Positions 1 to 7,245 of a DNA stretch of 21,635 bases are shown piece after piece (positions within the stretch are counted from its first letter, which is position 1; each line of letters begins with the position of its first letter). Below the pieces are notes generated by a model. It was given only the letters and a program-made list of their open reading frames with translations, was not told the origin of the DNA and did no database searches. Both the position numbers and the translations under genes were made by a program. The stretch is from Desulfobacula sp. (GTDB taxonomy: Bacteria; Desulfobacterota; Desulfobacteria; Desulfobacterales; Desulfobacteraceae): NCBI RefSeq assembly GCF_021107415.1, contig NZ_JAIOSW010000161.1, positions 1 to 21,635 of the forward strand, written 5' to 3'.

Positions 1-578
1 GGGTTGTCCAGTCGGAATTACCCTTTGTTTCAGGCAGTTTTGAAACCAATGACAGCGACTACCATCTGGCTGAGCTTGGTTGCGGCTTTAACAATGACAC
101 CATGATCTCACCGATATTTGGTGCCATGCTCATCTCGGCAGTGGTCAATTCAGGCAAGGTCACACTGCCAAGTATTGTTGAACATGTAACCAACTTTGAT
201 GGAGAAATCATTTACAAACATAAAAAAGCAATCTATAAGACAGCAATAAGCCCGCAAACCGCAGCGACAATGATGCAGTTAATGGAAAGAACCATATCAA
301 AGGGGACTGCCAGAAAATCTTTCAGGGGTGCTTCACGGGATAAAGTACTTTCGAAAATTGTAATTGGCGGAAAGACCGGATCTTTGTATAACAAAAAGCA
401 TACGATTAAATACGACTGGTTTACCGGATTTGGGAAAGAGAAAAAAACAAATAAAAAAATTGTTCTGTCTATTGTTGTCGGGCATAGAAAATATATTGGA
501 ACAAGAGCAACGACTTATGCAAAGATGATTTTAAAACAATATTTTAAAAAAAATATAGCTACAACCGCACAATTGTAA
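1..578 (+). CDS. Penicillin-binding protein, transpeptidase domain (3' part only)
   Basis: This is the C-terminal part of a penicillin-binding transpeptidase, which cross-links peptidoglycan stem peptides outside the inner membrane. The reading frame is already open at base 3, so the true start lies outside the window; an ATG at 102 is only an internal methionine. The visible part has the ISPIFGAML / NSGKVTLPSIV stretch that precedes the last active-site motif in this family, then the KTG box as GGKTGS, followed by YDWFTGF, the usual aromatic stretch after KTG. The SxxK and SxN motifs must lie upstream and cannot be checked. The protein ends shortly after the domain, so there is no C-terminal extension. 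The next gene starts 34 bases downstream in the same direction. The family call is firm; the class (A, B or a stand-alone type) cannot be decided from this fragment. Confidence 0.85.
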   Translation, partial: VVQSELPFVSGSFETNDSDYHLAELGCGFNNDTMISPIFGAMLISAVVNSGKVTLPSIVEHVTNFDGEIIYKHKKAIYKTAISPQTAATMMQLMERTISKGTARKSFRGASRDKVLSKIVIGGKTGSLYNKKHTIKYDWFTGFGKEKKTNKKIVLSIVVGHRKYIGTRATTYAKMILKQYFKKNIATTAQL

Positions 579-612
579 AAATAAAAAAATCTTTTGGATG
601 ATGGAGGGAAGA

Positions 613-1017
613 ATGATTGAAGCAGCAAAGCATTTTTTAAACCTTTGTTTAAATCTGGTCAAAAAATTATTTTCAATTAATATTGAAATCGGTAAAGCCA
701 TAAAACAGGTAAAAAAAAATTCCCTTATATTCTTCCCTTGCCAACTTAATACATTTTCCTGCGGCATTTCTGCTTTTGTTGCATTTAAGGCAAGCAGCGA
801 TCCAAACCATTTAAATTTAGACCCTATCCAGGAAATGGTCCTTTCATTAAAAACAAAAAGTTTATCGTCCGATGTCTTGTCTATCCGGGATGATTTTCCC
901 GGCAGTGATGATCTTCTGAACGCCTTGTTTGAAGAGTGCCAGGGATTTAAACAGGTTTTTTTAATGAAGGAAAAAGAGACCTTCTTTTATCTATTTCAGA
1001 AACAATTGAACAATTGA
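613..1017 (+). CDS. N-terminal fragment of a split GlmS-like amidotransferase
   Basis: Read alone this is an unrecognised 134-residue protein. I chose the ATG at 613 over the ATG at 598 because GGAGGG at 603-608 sits at proper ribosome-binding distance from it. Residues 50-58 read CGISAFVAF, resembling the CGI start of class II (Ntn) glutamine amidotransferases such as GlmS, where Cys is the nucleophile. The downstream frame supplies the rest of that domain (RGRDSAG, HTRWA, LNGD) but has no such Cys. The two frames join at 957-963 without a stop; one extra base there would give a single protein of 1230 residues. Cys50 is preceded by Ser rather than by a start Met, so a 49-residue leader would have to be removed, as glutamate synthase and some PurF proteins do. 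The joining is inference; this could also be a pseudogene piece or a sequencing error. Confidence 0.6.
   Translation: MIEAAKHFLNLCLNLVKKLFSINIEIGKAIKQVKKNSLIFFPCQLNTFSCGISAFVAFKASSDPNHLNLDPIQEMVLSLKTKSLSSDVLSIRDDFPGSDDLLNALFEECQGFKQVFLMKEKETFFYLFQKQLNN
957..963 (+). other. Candidate -1 slippery heptamer joining two frames
   Basis: T TTT TTA lies in register with the upstream frame: codons GTT TTT TTA at 955-963. It is the classic X XXY YYZ form of -1 frameshift sites. After a -1 slip the reading continues in the frame of the large downstream gene, which is open from 951 to its stop at 4304. AGGGA at 941-945 is 11 bases upstream, a placement like the stimulatory Shine-Dalgarno-like element of dnaX. 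GAAGG (966-970) can pair with CCTTC (980-984) as a weak 5-bp hairpin just downstream. The T7 run at 956-962 would also favour transcriptional slippage or a homopolymer deletion, in life or in sequencing, and the sequence alone cannot tell these apart. Confidence 0.45.
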
Positions 1018-4000
1018 TAAAGGATCAAACTGTCATATTTAAAAAAGAAGTTTCAAATCTTTCTAGTTCAGATGTTGAAATAATTTCCCTGCGTCTTGAA
1101 AAACTCCAGGATATTTGCTGGTGTCTTAAAAAAGAAATTCTGGACAATATCACCGCCATCAGTAATCTTGCCATTGGTCTTGAAAATTCCGACAACGTCC
1201 CGGGGTTAAGAATATTTAAAAGGATTAATGCCGTATTGAACAGTATTGACCGGCTTGAAGTCAGGGGAAGAGATTCTGCAGGAATTTCGGTTATATTTAC
1301 CTTGACCAAACAGGAATTTGAAAATTTCAGAAAAGGACTGATCAAGGCAGGACTTTCGGAAAGGTTGAAACAGCGAACAAATCACCTGGTATTATCCAAT
1401 AACAGCCTTACCATCAAAGACACTTTCCCTGAAAATGACCAGCACTTCGTGACAATTTCTTTTATCTACAAATTTGCTGCGGAAATCGGTGCACTTGGAG
1501 ACAATGTAAGTTTTATCCGAAGCCAGATTAAAAATGATCATATGCTTCAATTACTTTCAAATTATCACTTTGCTGCCAATTCCATATCTGCTCACACCCG
1601 ATGGGCCTCTGTCGGAGACATTACCGTAGCCAACTGCCATCCCCAGGACAACACTCCCACAGACAGGAAAATCGGTAAGACCGGCATCATTCATGTCTGC
1701 CTGAATGGAGATATTGACAATTATCTTGAATTAAAAACAGAGTATGAAGCACGATATGACAAAATCCATGAGGATATCAATACTGACACCAAACTGATCC
1801 CGCTTCAGATCGAGCACTACCTGAAACAAAATGAATCCATTGAAGAGGCCTTCAGGTTGGCTGTCAATGATTTTGAAGGCTCCCATGCCATCAGCATGCA
1901 CTCGAATCTTGCACCGGGAAAACTGTTTTTAGCCCAGAAGGGAAGTGGTCAGGCTATTTTTGTCGGGATTGCAAAAGATCATTATATTGCGGCATCAGAA
2001 CTCTATGGCATTGTAGAAGAAACCCAGGATTACATCAAACTCAATGGAGGAAACAAGGGCCAGATTGTTATTCTTGATCAGGATTCATCGGGTGGTGTAT
2101 CAGGGGTTCAATCCTTATATTACGACAATACACCCATCAGCATAGAAGAGGATCATGTACAGACAAGCCAGATTACGTCAAGGGATATTGACCGGCAAAA
2201 CTTCCCCCACTATTTTTTAAAAGAAATTTCAGAATCCCCAGGTTCAGTTGAAAAAACCCTGGAAAACAAATTCAAAGTTTCCACGGAATCAAACCTGTTC
2301 ACCACAAGCCTGGACGAGACGGTGATTCCAAAATCACTGGTCGATGACTTTAAAAACAACCGGATTAAAAAGGTTTATTTTATTGGTCAGGGAACTGCCG
2401 GGATTGCGGCCCAAAGCTGTGCTGATCTGTTAAATTTCTATCTGGGGGATATCGATATTGACATCAGGGCATTAAAATCATCAGAGCTGTCCGGATTCAA
2501 TATTGTTGAAGAAAAAAATGCTGAAGACTCCATGGCCAGCACCCTTGTTGTAGCCATCAGCCAATCCGGCACCACAACCGATACCAACAGGACCGTTGAC
2601 ATGGCAAAAGGTTGCGGCGCCAAAACGCTGGCCATCGTGAACAGGAGAGATTCTGATCTGACCTTTAAAACAGATGGTGTATTATATACCAGCTCCGGCC
2701 GCGATATTGAGATGTCTGTGGCATCAACAAAAGCATTTTATTCACAAATTACAGCAGGAGCCATTTTAGGTCTTCACATTGCAGGTATTGTTCAAACAAG
2801 ATCAAGTGAATTTATCACAGAACAAATCAACGAAATCATGAGCCTGCCGGATAAAATGAGAGTTATACTTGGGATGAAAGATCAAATCAAAGATTCAGCC
2901 TTCAGGCTTGCGGTCTCAAAAGACTATTGGGCAACTGTTGGATCAGGATCAAACAAGGCATCTGCCGATGAGATCAGGATCAAACTCAGTGAGCTTTGCT
3001 ATAAAACCATTTCGTCTGACTTTATTGAAGATAAAAAACATATTGACCTGTCAAGCGAACCATTGATCATTATCTGTGCTGCCGGCACAAGAGAAAGCGT
3101 ACTGGGAGATATTATAAAAGATACTGCCATCTTCCATGCCCACAAGGCAACTCCTGTGGTTATCACCACCATTGGAGAAGATCGGTTTGACATCTATGCC
3201 AGGGATATATTTAAAATACCTGAAACAAAAGAACATTTTGCACCTATCCTTAATACACTTGTGGGACATATCTGGGGATATTATGCTGCCCTTGCCATTA
3301 ATGAGGGTTCCAGGTTTATGTATGACGGAAAAATTGAAGTCCAGGATGTTTTAGATGAATATACCTCCATGGGCCATGATGTTTATGAAGTTCTTCTGGA
3401 AAAACGATTCAGGGAAACCATTGCGCAATTCTATAACAAATTTTCAAAAAAACGAAGACAAGGCGGCTTCCCTGCGGCCATGGGGCTTGATAATGTTGCC
3501 AATATCACTTTGCTTTTAAAATACCTGTCAGGCAGACTGCCGGTGTCGGATTTTGAACTTGACTTTGAAACAAAAGGCACGCCTTCCAACATGCTAAATA
3601 CATTTTTTGATAACATTGGCCAGTCCATCAACACCATGGCAAGACCTGTTGATGCCATCAAGCATCAAGCCAAAACCGTCACGGTGGGCACCAGCAGAAT
3701 CAGTGAAAAATTTGAAGGTTATATTTTTGATGAACTGAATGCCAATGACATTCAAATCTCCCAGATTACCAATAAAAATGTCCTGGTGATTAAAAACCTC
3801 CAGGAGGTTATTTCAAAAGTCAACGGTGCCTTTCTCTACCAGATCTCGGGCCTCAGCCTTTTGGGCGAAGTCACTCCTGAAACAAAAATTAAAATAGTGA
3901 ATAAAACCGGTGTATTAAAAGAAGAACATTCCAGGGTGGAAACTGATCCCAGGCTCAAAGGAACTAAGAATATTATCGTGAGAGAAGGAAATGTCTATAT

Positions 4001-4304
4001 CGGAAAAGGCAGAAAGGACAATAAAAATATCCTGGTGATTCCCGGCATTTCTTCAAATCCTGCCACACCCAACATCATTGAGTATATTTTATCTTTAAAT
4101 ATCAGCTTTAAAACATCCAGCAACGTACCACTTTTAAAAAAGATCAAAGCCTTAGGCGGTAAATATAACAGGCTCAAAGACTGGATTCTTGAAAGTGATA
4201 ATTTTCAATGGGATGACAAATATCTTAACCTGGTGGAAGTTGAAACCCTGTTTGGAGATACCGCAGAAAAAGTAGTTGAAAAAATAATCAGTAAAATTAA
4301 ATAG
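1014..4304 (+). CDS. GlmS-like protein: Ntn amidotransferase remainder, two SIS domains, long C-terminal extension
   Basis: This is a large relative of glutamine-fructose-6-phosphate aminotransferase. From the TTG at 1014 (overlapping the previous TGA) it has 1096 residues; the frame is open from 951. Residues 80-365 are glutamine-amidotransferase-like: RGRDSAGIS near 84, SAHTRWASVGD, then CLNGDIDNY matching the HNG oxyanion region. SIS domain 1 (about 450-590) has ISQSGTTTDT, AKTLAIVNR and SVASTKAF, which match GlmS closely. SIS domain 2 (about 635-765) is present, but the GlmS ELKHGP stretch is replaced by EDKKHIDLSSEP, so isomerase activity or substrate may differ. About 330 further residues (766-1096) have no GlmS counterpart; I do not recognise their function. 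Canonical GlmS is about 610 residues. The nucleophile Cys appears to be in the preceding frame. Genes downstream follow after 11 bases. The family call is firm; the reaction is not known. Confidence 0.85.
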   Translation: MIKDQTVIFKKEVSNLSSSDVEIISLRLEKLQDICWCLKKEILDNITAISNLAIGLENSDNVPGLRIFKRINAVLNSIDRLEVRGRDSAGISVIFTLTKQEFENFRKGLIKAGLSERLKQRTNHLVLSNNSLTIKDTFPENDQHFVTISFIYKFAAEIGALGDNVSFIRSQIKNDHMLQLLSNYHFAANSISAHTRWASVGDITVANCHPQDNTPTDRKIGKTGIIHVCLNGDIDNYLELKTEYEARYDKIHEDINTDTKLIPLQIEHYLKQNESIEEAFRLAVNDFEGSHAISMHSNLAPGKLFLAQKGSGQAIFVGIAKDHYIAASELYGIVEETQDYIKLNGGNKGQIVILDQDSSGGVSGVQSLYYDNTPISIEEDHVQTSQITSRDIDRQNFPHYFLKEISESPGSVEKTLENKFKVSTESNLFTTSLDETVIPKSLVDDFKNNRIKKVYFIGQGTAGIAAQSCADLLNFYLGDIDIDIRALKSSELSGFNIVEEKNAEDSMASTLVVAISQSGTTTDTNRTVDMAKGCGAKTLAIVNRRDSDLTFKTDGVLYTSSGRDIEMSVASTKAFYSQITAGAILGLHIAGIVQTRSSEFITEQINEIMSLPDKMRVILGMKDQIKDSAFRLAVSKDYWATVGSGSNKASADEIRIKLSELCYKTISSDFIEDKKHIDLSSEPLIIICAAGTRESVLGDIIKDTAIFHAHKATPVVITTIGEDRFDIYARDIFKIPETKEHFAPILNTLVGHIWGYYAALAINEGSRFMYDGKIEVQDVLDEYTSMGHDVYEVLLEKRFRETIAQFYNKFSKKRRQGGFPAAMGLDNVANITLLLKYLSGRLPVSDFELDFETKGTPSNMLNTFFDNIGQSINTMARPVDAIKHQAKTVTVGTSRISEKFEGYIFDELNANDIQISQITNKNVLVIKNLQEVISKVNGAFLYQISGLSLLGEVTPETKIKIVNKTGVLKEEHSRVETDPRLKGTKNIIVREGNVYIGKGRKDNKNILVIPGISSNPATPNIIEYILSLNISFKTSSNVPLLKKIKALGGKYNRLKDWILESDNFQWDDKYLNLVEVETLFGDTAEKVVEKIISKIK

Positions 4305-4315
4305 AAGGCTGTTTT

Positions 4316-5452
4316 ATGCCTGACTATAAAAAAGAACGGATGTATTCCTATCTCATCGTTCTGACTATTTGTTCCGCCGCAGGACTCCAGTGCTGGCGAA
4401 CCCTTTTCGATAATTTCAGTGTTAACATTGTCGGACTTGACGGTAATCATATCGGTGTGCTTCAGTCTGTCCGCGAAATTCCGGGATTTCTGGCGTTATT
4501 GGTCACCTATGTGATTTTGATCATTAAAGAACACCGGCTGTCTGCGCTCTCCATCATTATCCTGGGGACAGGTCTCTTTTTAACCGGGCTTTTGCCCAGT
4601 TTTTCCGGTCTTATTTTTACAACCATTGTCATGAGTTTCGGGTTCCACTATTATGAAACAACCAACCAGTCTCTGACGCTCCAGTATTTTGACAAACTGA
4701 CCTCCCCACTTGTTTTTAGCGAACAAAGAAAATCTGCAGCAGCTGCTAATATTGCTGTTGGCATCCTGATATTTGTGATCGCTCCTTTTTTAAGCTATAC
4801 AGTCATATATATCCTATTTGGCTGTCTGATCGGTGCAGGCGGTATCTGGGCCATCACAAAAAATCCTGTCAATAAAAATATTATTCCCCAGAAAAAGCAA
4901 CTGGTATTAAAAAAGCGTTACTGGCTCTTTTATTTTTTAACTTTCATGGCCGGGGCCCGGCGGCAGATCTTCATGGCATTTGCCGTATTTTTGCTGGTAA
5001 AAAAATTTGAATTTTCTGTTCAGGATATAACCCTGCTCTTCCTGGTGAATAATGTGATTAATTTTTTTATCAATCCTTTAATCGGAAAATTTATTGTAAA
5101 ATACGGTGAAAGAAAACTTCTTTCCATTGAATACTTTTTCCTTGTCCTGATTTTTATCTCCTATGCCTTTGTTGACTCAAAACTGATCGTCGGTGTTTTA
5201 TATGTCCTTGATCATATTTTCTTTAATTTTGCAACGGGCATTAAAACCTATTTCCAAAAAATTGCCGATCCCCGGGATATTGCATCCAGCGCTGCCGTTG
5301 GATTTACCATTAATCACATTGCAGCAGTGGTCCTGCCGGTCATTGGCGGACTGTTATGGATGGTCGATTATAAAATTCCCTTTTTGGCCGGGGCTTTTTT
5401 CAGCCTTATCTCCCTTTGTCTGGTCCAGTTTATCAGGATAGAAAAACAATGA
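4316..5452 (+). CDS. MFS transporter
   Basis: This encodes a 378-residue, strongly hydrophobic inner-membrane protein with about a dozen predicted helices. It begins MPDYKKERMYSYLIVL and runs through repeated hydrophobic segments with short basic loops; a longer polar linker near residues 190-205 (PVNKNIIPQKKQ) separates two six-helix halves, as in the major facilitator superfamily. The PLIGKFIVKYGERK stretch in the second half resembles the charged loop between helices 8 and 9 of MFS proteins. It starts 11 bases after the GlmS-like gene, and its TGA overlaps the ATG of the S66 peptidase gene by four bases, so the three genes are very likely translated from one transcript. The substrate cannot be read from the sequence. 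The neighbours (transpeptidase, amino-sugar-type enzyme, LD-carboxypeptidase-like enzyme) suggest a cell-wall fragment or amino-sugar compound, which is inference only. Confidence 0.8.
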   Translation: MPDYKKERMYSYLIVLTICSAAGLQCWRTLFDNFSVNIVGLDGNHIGVLQSVREIPGFLALLVTYVILIIKEHRLSALSIIILGTGLFLTGLLPSFSGLIFTTIVMSFGFHYYETTNQSLTLQYFDKLTSPLVFSEQRKSAAAANIAVGILIFVIAPFLSYTVIYILFGCLIGAGGIWAITKNPVNKNIIPQKKQLVLKKRYWLFYFLTFMAGARRQIFMAFAVFLLVKKFEFSVQDITLLFLVNNVINFFINPLIGKFIVKYGERKLLSIEYFFLVLIFISYAFVDSKLIVGVLYVLDHIFFNFATGIKTYFQKIADPRDIASSAAVGFTINHIAAVVLPVIGGLLWMVDYKIPFLAGAFFSLISLCLVQFIRIEKQ

Positions 5453-6262
5453 TAAAACTCAACAAAAATGATACTATCGGTTTTTATTCCCCGTCTACAC
5501 CCATAACATTTTTTTGTCCCACCCGCTTTGAACGCGCTAAAGCATTTTTAGGCCATTAAAGATAACCCTAAAATATTTATAGGTTATTCTGATGTCTCCT
5601 CCATATTGCTGGCCATTTATCAGATGACCGGGGTAACAACATTTTACGGACCTGCTCTTGTTGCTTCCTTTGGAGAATTTGAACCCTATAATGAGATGAC
5701 TTTTAAGTATTTTACTGATATTTTTATGGAAAATCCAAACCTGCCATATGAGTTTGAAAAACCTTATTTCTGGACAGAAGACAACATTGACTGGGAAAAA
5801 CAAAAAAAAAGTGAAAACAAGACTGAAAATAAATGGGTTACCTGCAATAAGGGTGTTGCAAAGGGAAGGCTTATCATCGGCAACCTGAACACCATCGCCA
5901 GTATCTGGGGAAGAGTGTATATGCCCAAAATTGAAAAGGGGGATATTCTTTTTATTGAAGACACACAGAAAACCGCAGCCATGCTTGAAAGACTGTTTTC
6001 ATTTTTAAATGTAAATCAGGTGTTTGAAAAAATAGGTGGCTTGATCCTTGGGAAACATGAAAATTTCAATGATCAGGGAACACTGAAGCACCCCTATCAA
6101 ATTTTGGAAGAAGTCCTTGGGGAATACAATTTTCCTTTTCTGGCTGAAGTGGACTGCTGCCACACCCATCCCATGTTCACCATGCCCATTGGTGCAACCA
6201 TAGAATTAAACGCCTCAAAACAGACCATAACCCTTCTTTCTTCAAAAGCAAAGATATCATAA
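5449..6262 (+). pseudogene. S66 (LD-carboxypeptidase / MccF-like) peptidase with internal deletion and frameshift
   Basis: S66 peptidases are Ser-Glu-His enzymes that cut the L,D bond of murein tetrapeptides or inactivate microcin C-like peptides. The ATG at 5449 overlaps the upstream stop and codes a normal family N-terminus (NDTIGFYSPSTP, then RFERAKAFL) before a stop at 5557-5559. The other frame opens at 5552 with AIKDNPKIFIGYSD, where the family places the nucleophile Ser (GYSD), then GNLNTIASIWG, ILFIED (catalytic Glu region) and HTHPMFTMPIG (catalytic His region). By comparison with the family about 65-70 residues between the two parts are missing, including the glycine-rich loop that usually precedes NPKIF. 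The total length is not a multiple of three. An internal ATG at 5606 could start a 218-residue piece, but that lacks the GYSD serine. Most likely a deletion pseudogene; an assembly gap is possible. Confidence 0.75.
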
Positions 6263-6329
6263 GTACCTTCAGATAAAACCTGATTTATAAATACAGATGT
6301 TAATTTTGCTGTTTTGATTGATTTGAATT

Positions 6330-6599
6330 TTAGTGAATATTCAGCTCTTTTTCTATGCGCTCAGCCAAGAATATCTTCAGCAGCGATTGATAGGGTACAT
6401 CCCTCTTGTTGGCTAATAATTTAAGATCTTCCAGTATAGATTCGGGAAGTCGAAGAGAAATTTTTTTAACTGAAGGCTTTAGATTAGATAATGTTAACCG
6501 ATCTGCTTTATTCCAATCAAAAAAATCAGTTGAATCATGGGTTGACCAGAATTCTCTTTCCTCATCTTCACTTTTGAAATCAGGAATTTGCTTTTTCAT
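6330..6599 (-). CDS. CopG-type antitoxin partner of BrnT
   Basis: This is an 89-residue antitoxin. Residues 1-30 (KSEDEEREFWSTHDSTDFFDW) follow the pattern of the CopG-antitoxin family found next to BrnT-type toxins: an acidic EExEFW segment thought to contact the toxin. Residues about 43-85 (VKKISLRLPESILEDL then RDVPYQSLLKIFLAERI) form a ribbon-helix-helix-like DNA-binding part. The ATG at 6599 lies 20 bases inside the end of the toxin gene, with GAGAGG just upstream, so the pair is translationally coupled. The toxin is first in the operon, the usual order for BrnT systems. It should bind and neutralise the toxin and repress the shared promoter at 6901-6931. It is convergent with the peptidase remnant, 67 bases away. 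The family is clear; the activity is inferred. Confidence 0.82.
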   Translation of the reverse strand: MKKQIPDFKSEDEEREFWSTHDSTDFFDWNKADRLTLSNLKPSVKKISLRLPESILEDLKLLANKRDVPYQSLLKIFLAERIEKELNIH

Positions 6600-6894
6600 A
6601 TGCTTTCCTCTCTTTTCTGCTCATATCTCTTGCAGAAACAACTCGAATAAAATTGTTTCTGATAGTGAATGCAATAAATAATAATCTTTTGACATTTGTT
6701 TGGCCCAATGAATAATATCTGACTTCTTTCTCAGAATGTTTAGCATCATTCTGAATAATCAAAGGAAGGTTAAAAAAAATCTGTTCACATTCAGAAGGCG
6801 TTACTTTATGTTTTTTCCAGTTTTTATCAATATTTCCGTCATCCCAATCAAATCCGGTACAATGCCTTAAAAAAATTTTATTTTTATCATCCAT
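6580..6894 (-). CDS. brnT: BrnT-family ribonuclease toxin (DUF497)
   Basis: This is a 104-residue BrnT-type toxin, a small RelE-fold ribonuclease that blocks translation when its antitoxin is lost. The family signature is present near the N-terminus: FDWDDGNIDKNWKKHKV, corresponding to the common F-W-D...N..KH.V pattern, followed by the CEQIFFN stretch. Later come VRYYSLGQTNVKRLLFIAFT, typical of the central strands, and RVVSARDMSRKERKAYE at the end, matching the conserved R(I/V)ISAR..(S/N)..ER..YE tail. Length is close to the family norm (about 90-100). No residue expected to be essential is obviously missing. The start is the ATG at 6892-6894, just downstream of a good promoter. The gene is the first of a two-gene unit and its end overlaps the antitoxin start by 20 bases. 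Confidence 0.88.
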   Translation of the reverse strand: MDDKNKIFLRHCTGFDWDDGNIDKNWKKHKVTPSECEQIFFNLPLIIQNDAKHSEKEVRYYSLGQTNVKRLLFIAFTIRNNFIRVVSARDMSRKERKAYEKANS

Positions 6895-6900
6895 ACTATT

Positions 6901-6931
6901 ATGTATATACTCATACCATACATTTTGTCAA
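6901..6931 (-). promoter_or_regulatory. Promoter and palindromic operator of the toxin-antitoxin pair
   Basis: On the minus strand a perfect -35 box TTGACA (6926-6931) is followed by an AT-rich -10 region (TATATA at 16 bases or TATACA at 18 bases spacing) ending just before the brnT start. Within it lies an inverted repeat, ATGTAT (6901-6906) and ATACAT (6918-6923), separated by 11 bases and overlapping the spacer and -10. Its position fits an operator at which the antitoxin or the toxin-antitoxin complex represses its own transcription. The transcript would have a very short leader. Confidence 0.6.
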
Positions 6932-7245
6932 GGTTGGCAAACTTTTATCTATAGATATTGTGAATTTGTGGGAGCTCTTTAAGCAATCACACGTAGATTG
7001 ACCCTTGCTCGCATAGTGAAATTAAAATCTCTTTTCAAAAAGACTTCATATGCTATATATGGGGTTACTCATAACTTTTAGAAAACCAGCTCAATGAATA
7101 CAAGTACCCATCGGTCGGATTTTAATTGCAGTCACTACTGCCAAAAGAAGTCAACACCCTTTAAATAAAGAGTCTTACCCCATAATGATAGACAGAGTAG
7201 TCAGTTTTTGAATACTCCTGTTTCGACCGTTTTTTTTAGTAAGTA
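6932..7245. other. Intergenic region without recognisable gene
   Basis: I see no supportable coding region here; all frames are broken by stops. It contains one perfect small stem, GCAGT (7128-7132) and ACTGC (7137-7141), with a CACT loop, but no T-run follows on either strand, so it is not a convincing terminator. On the minus strand the bases after the methyltransferase stop hold only a weak GAGTA/TACTC pairing with a 13-base loop. The region separates the toxin-antitoxin unit from the end of the methyl-transfer cluster. Confidence 0.5.

Noticed and set aside
7128..7141. GCAGT/ACTGC hairpin as terminator or attachment site
   Set aside because: The stem is only 5 bp, has no T-run on either strand, and no second copy marking an element boundary was found.
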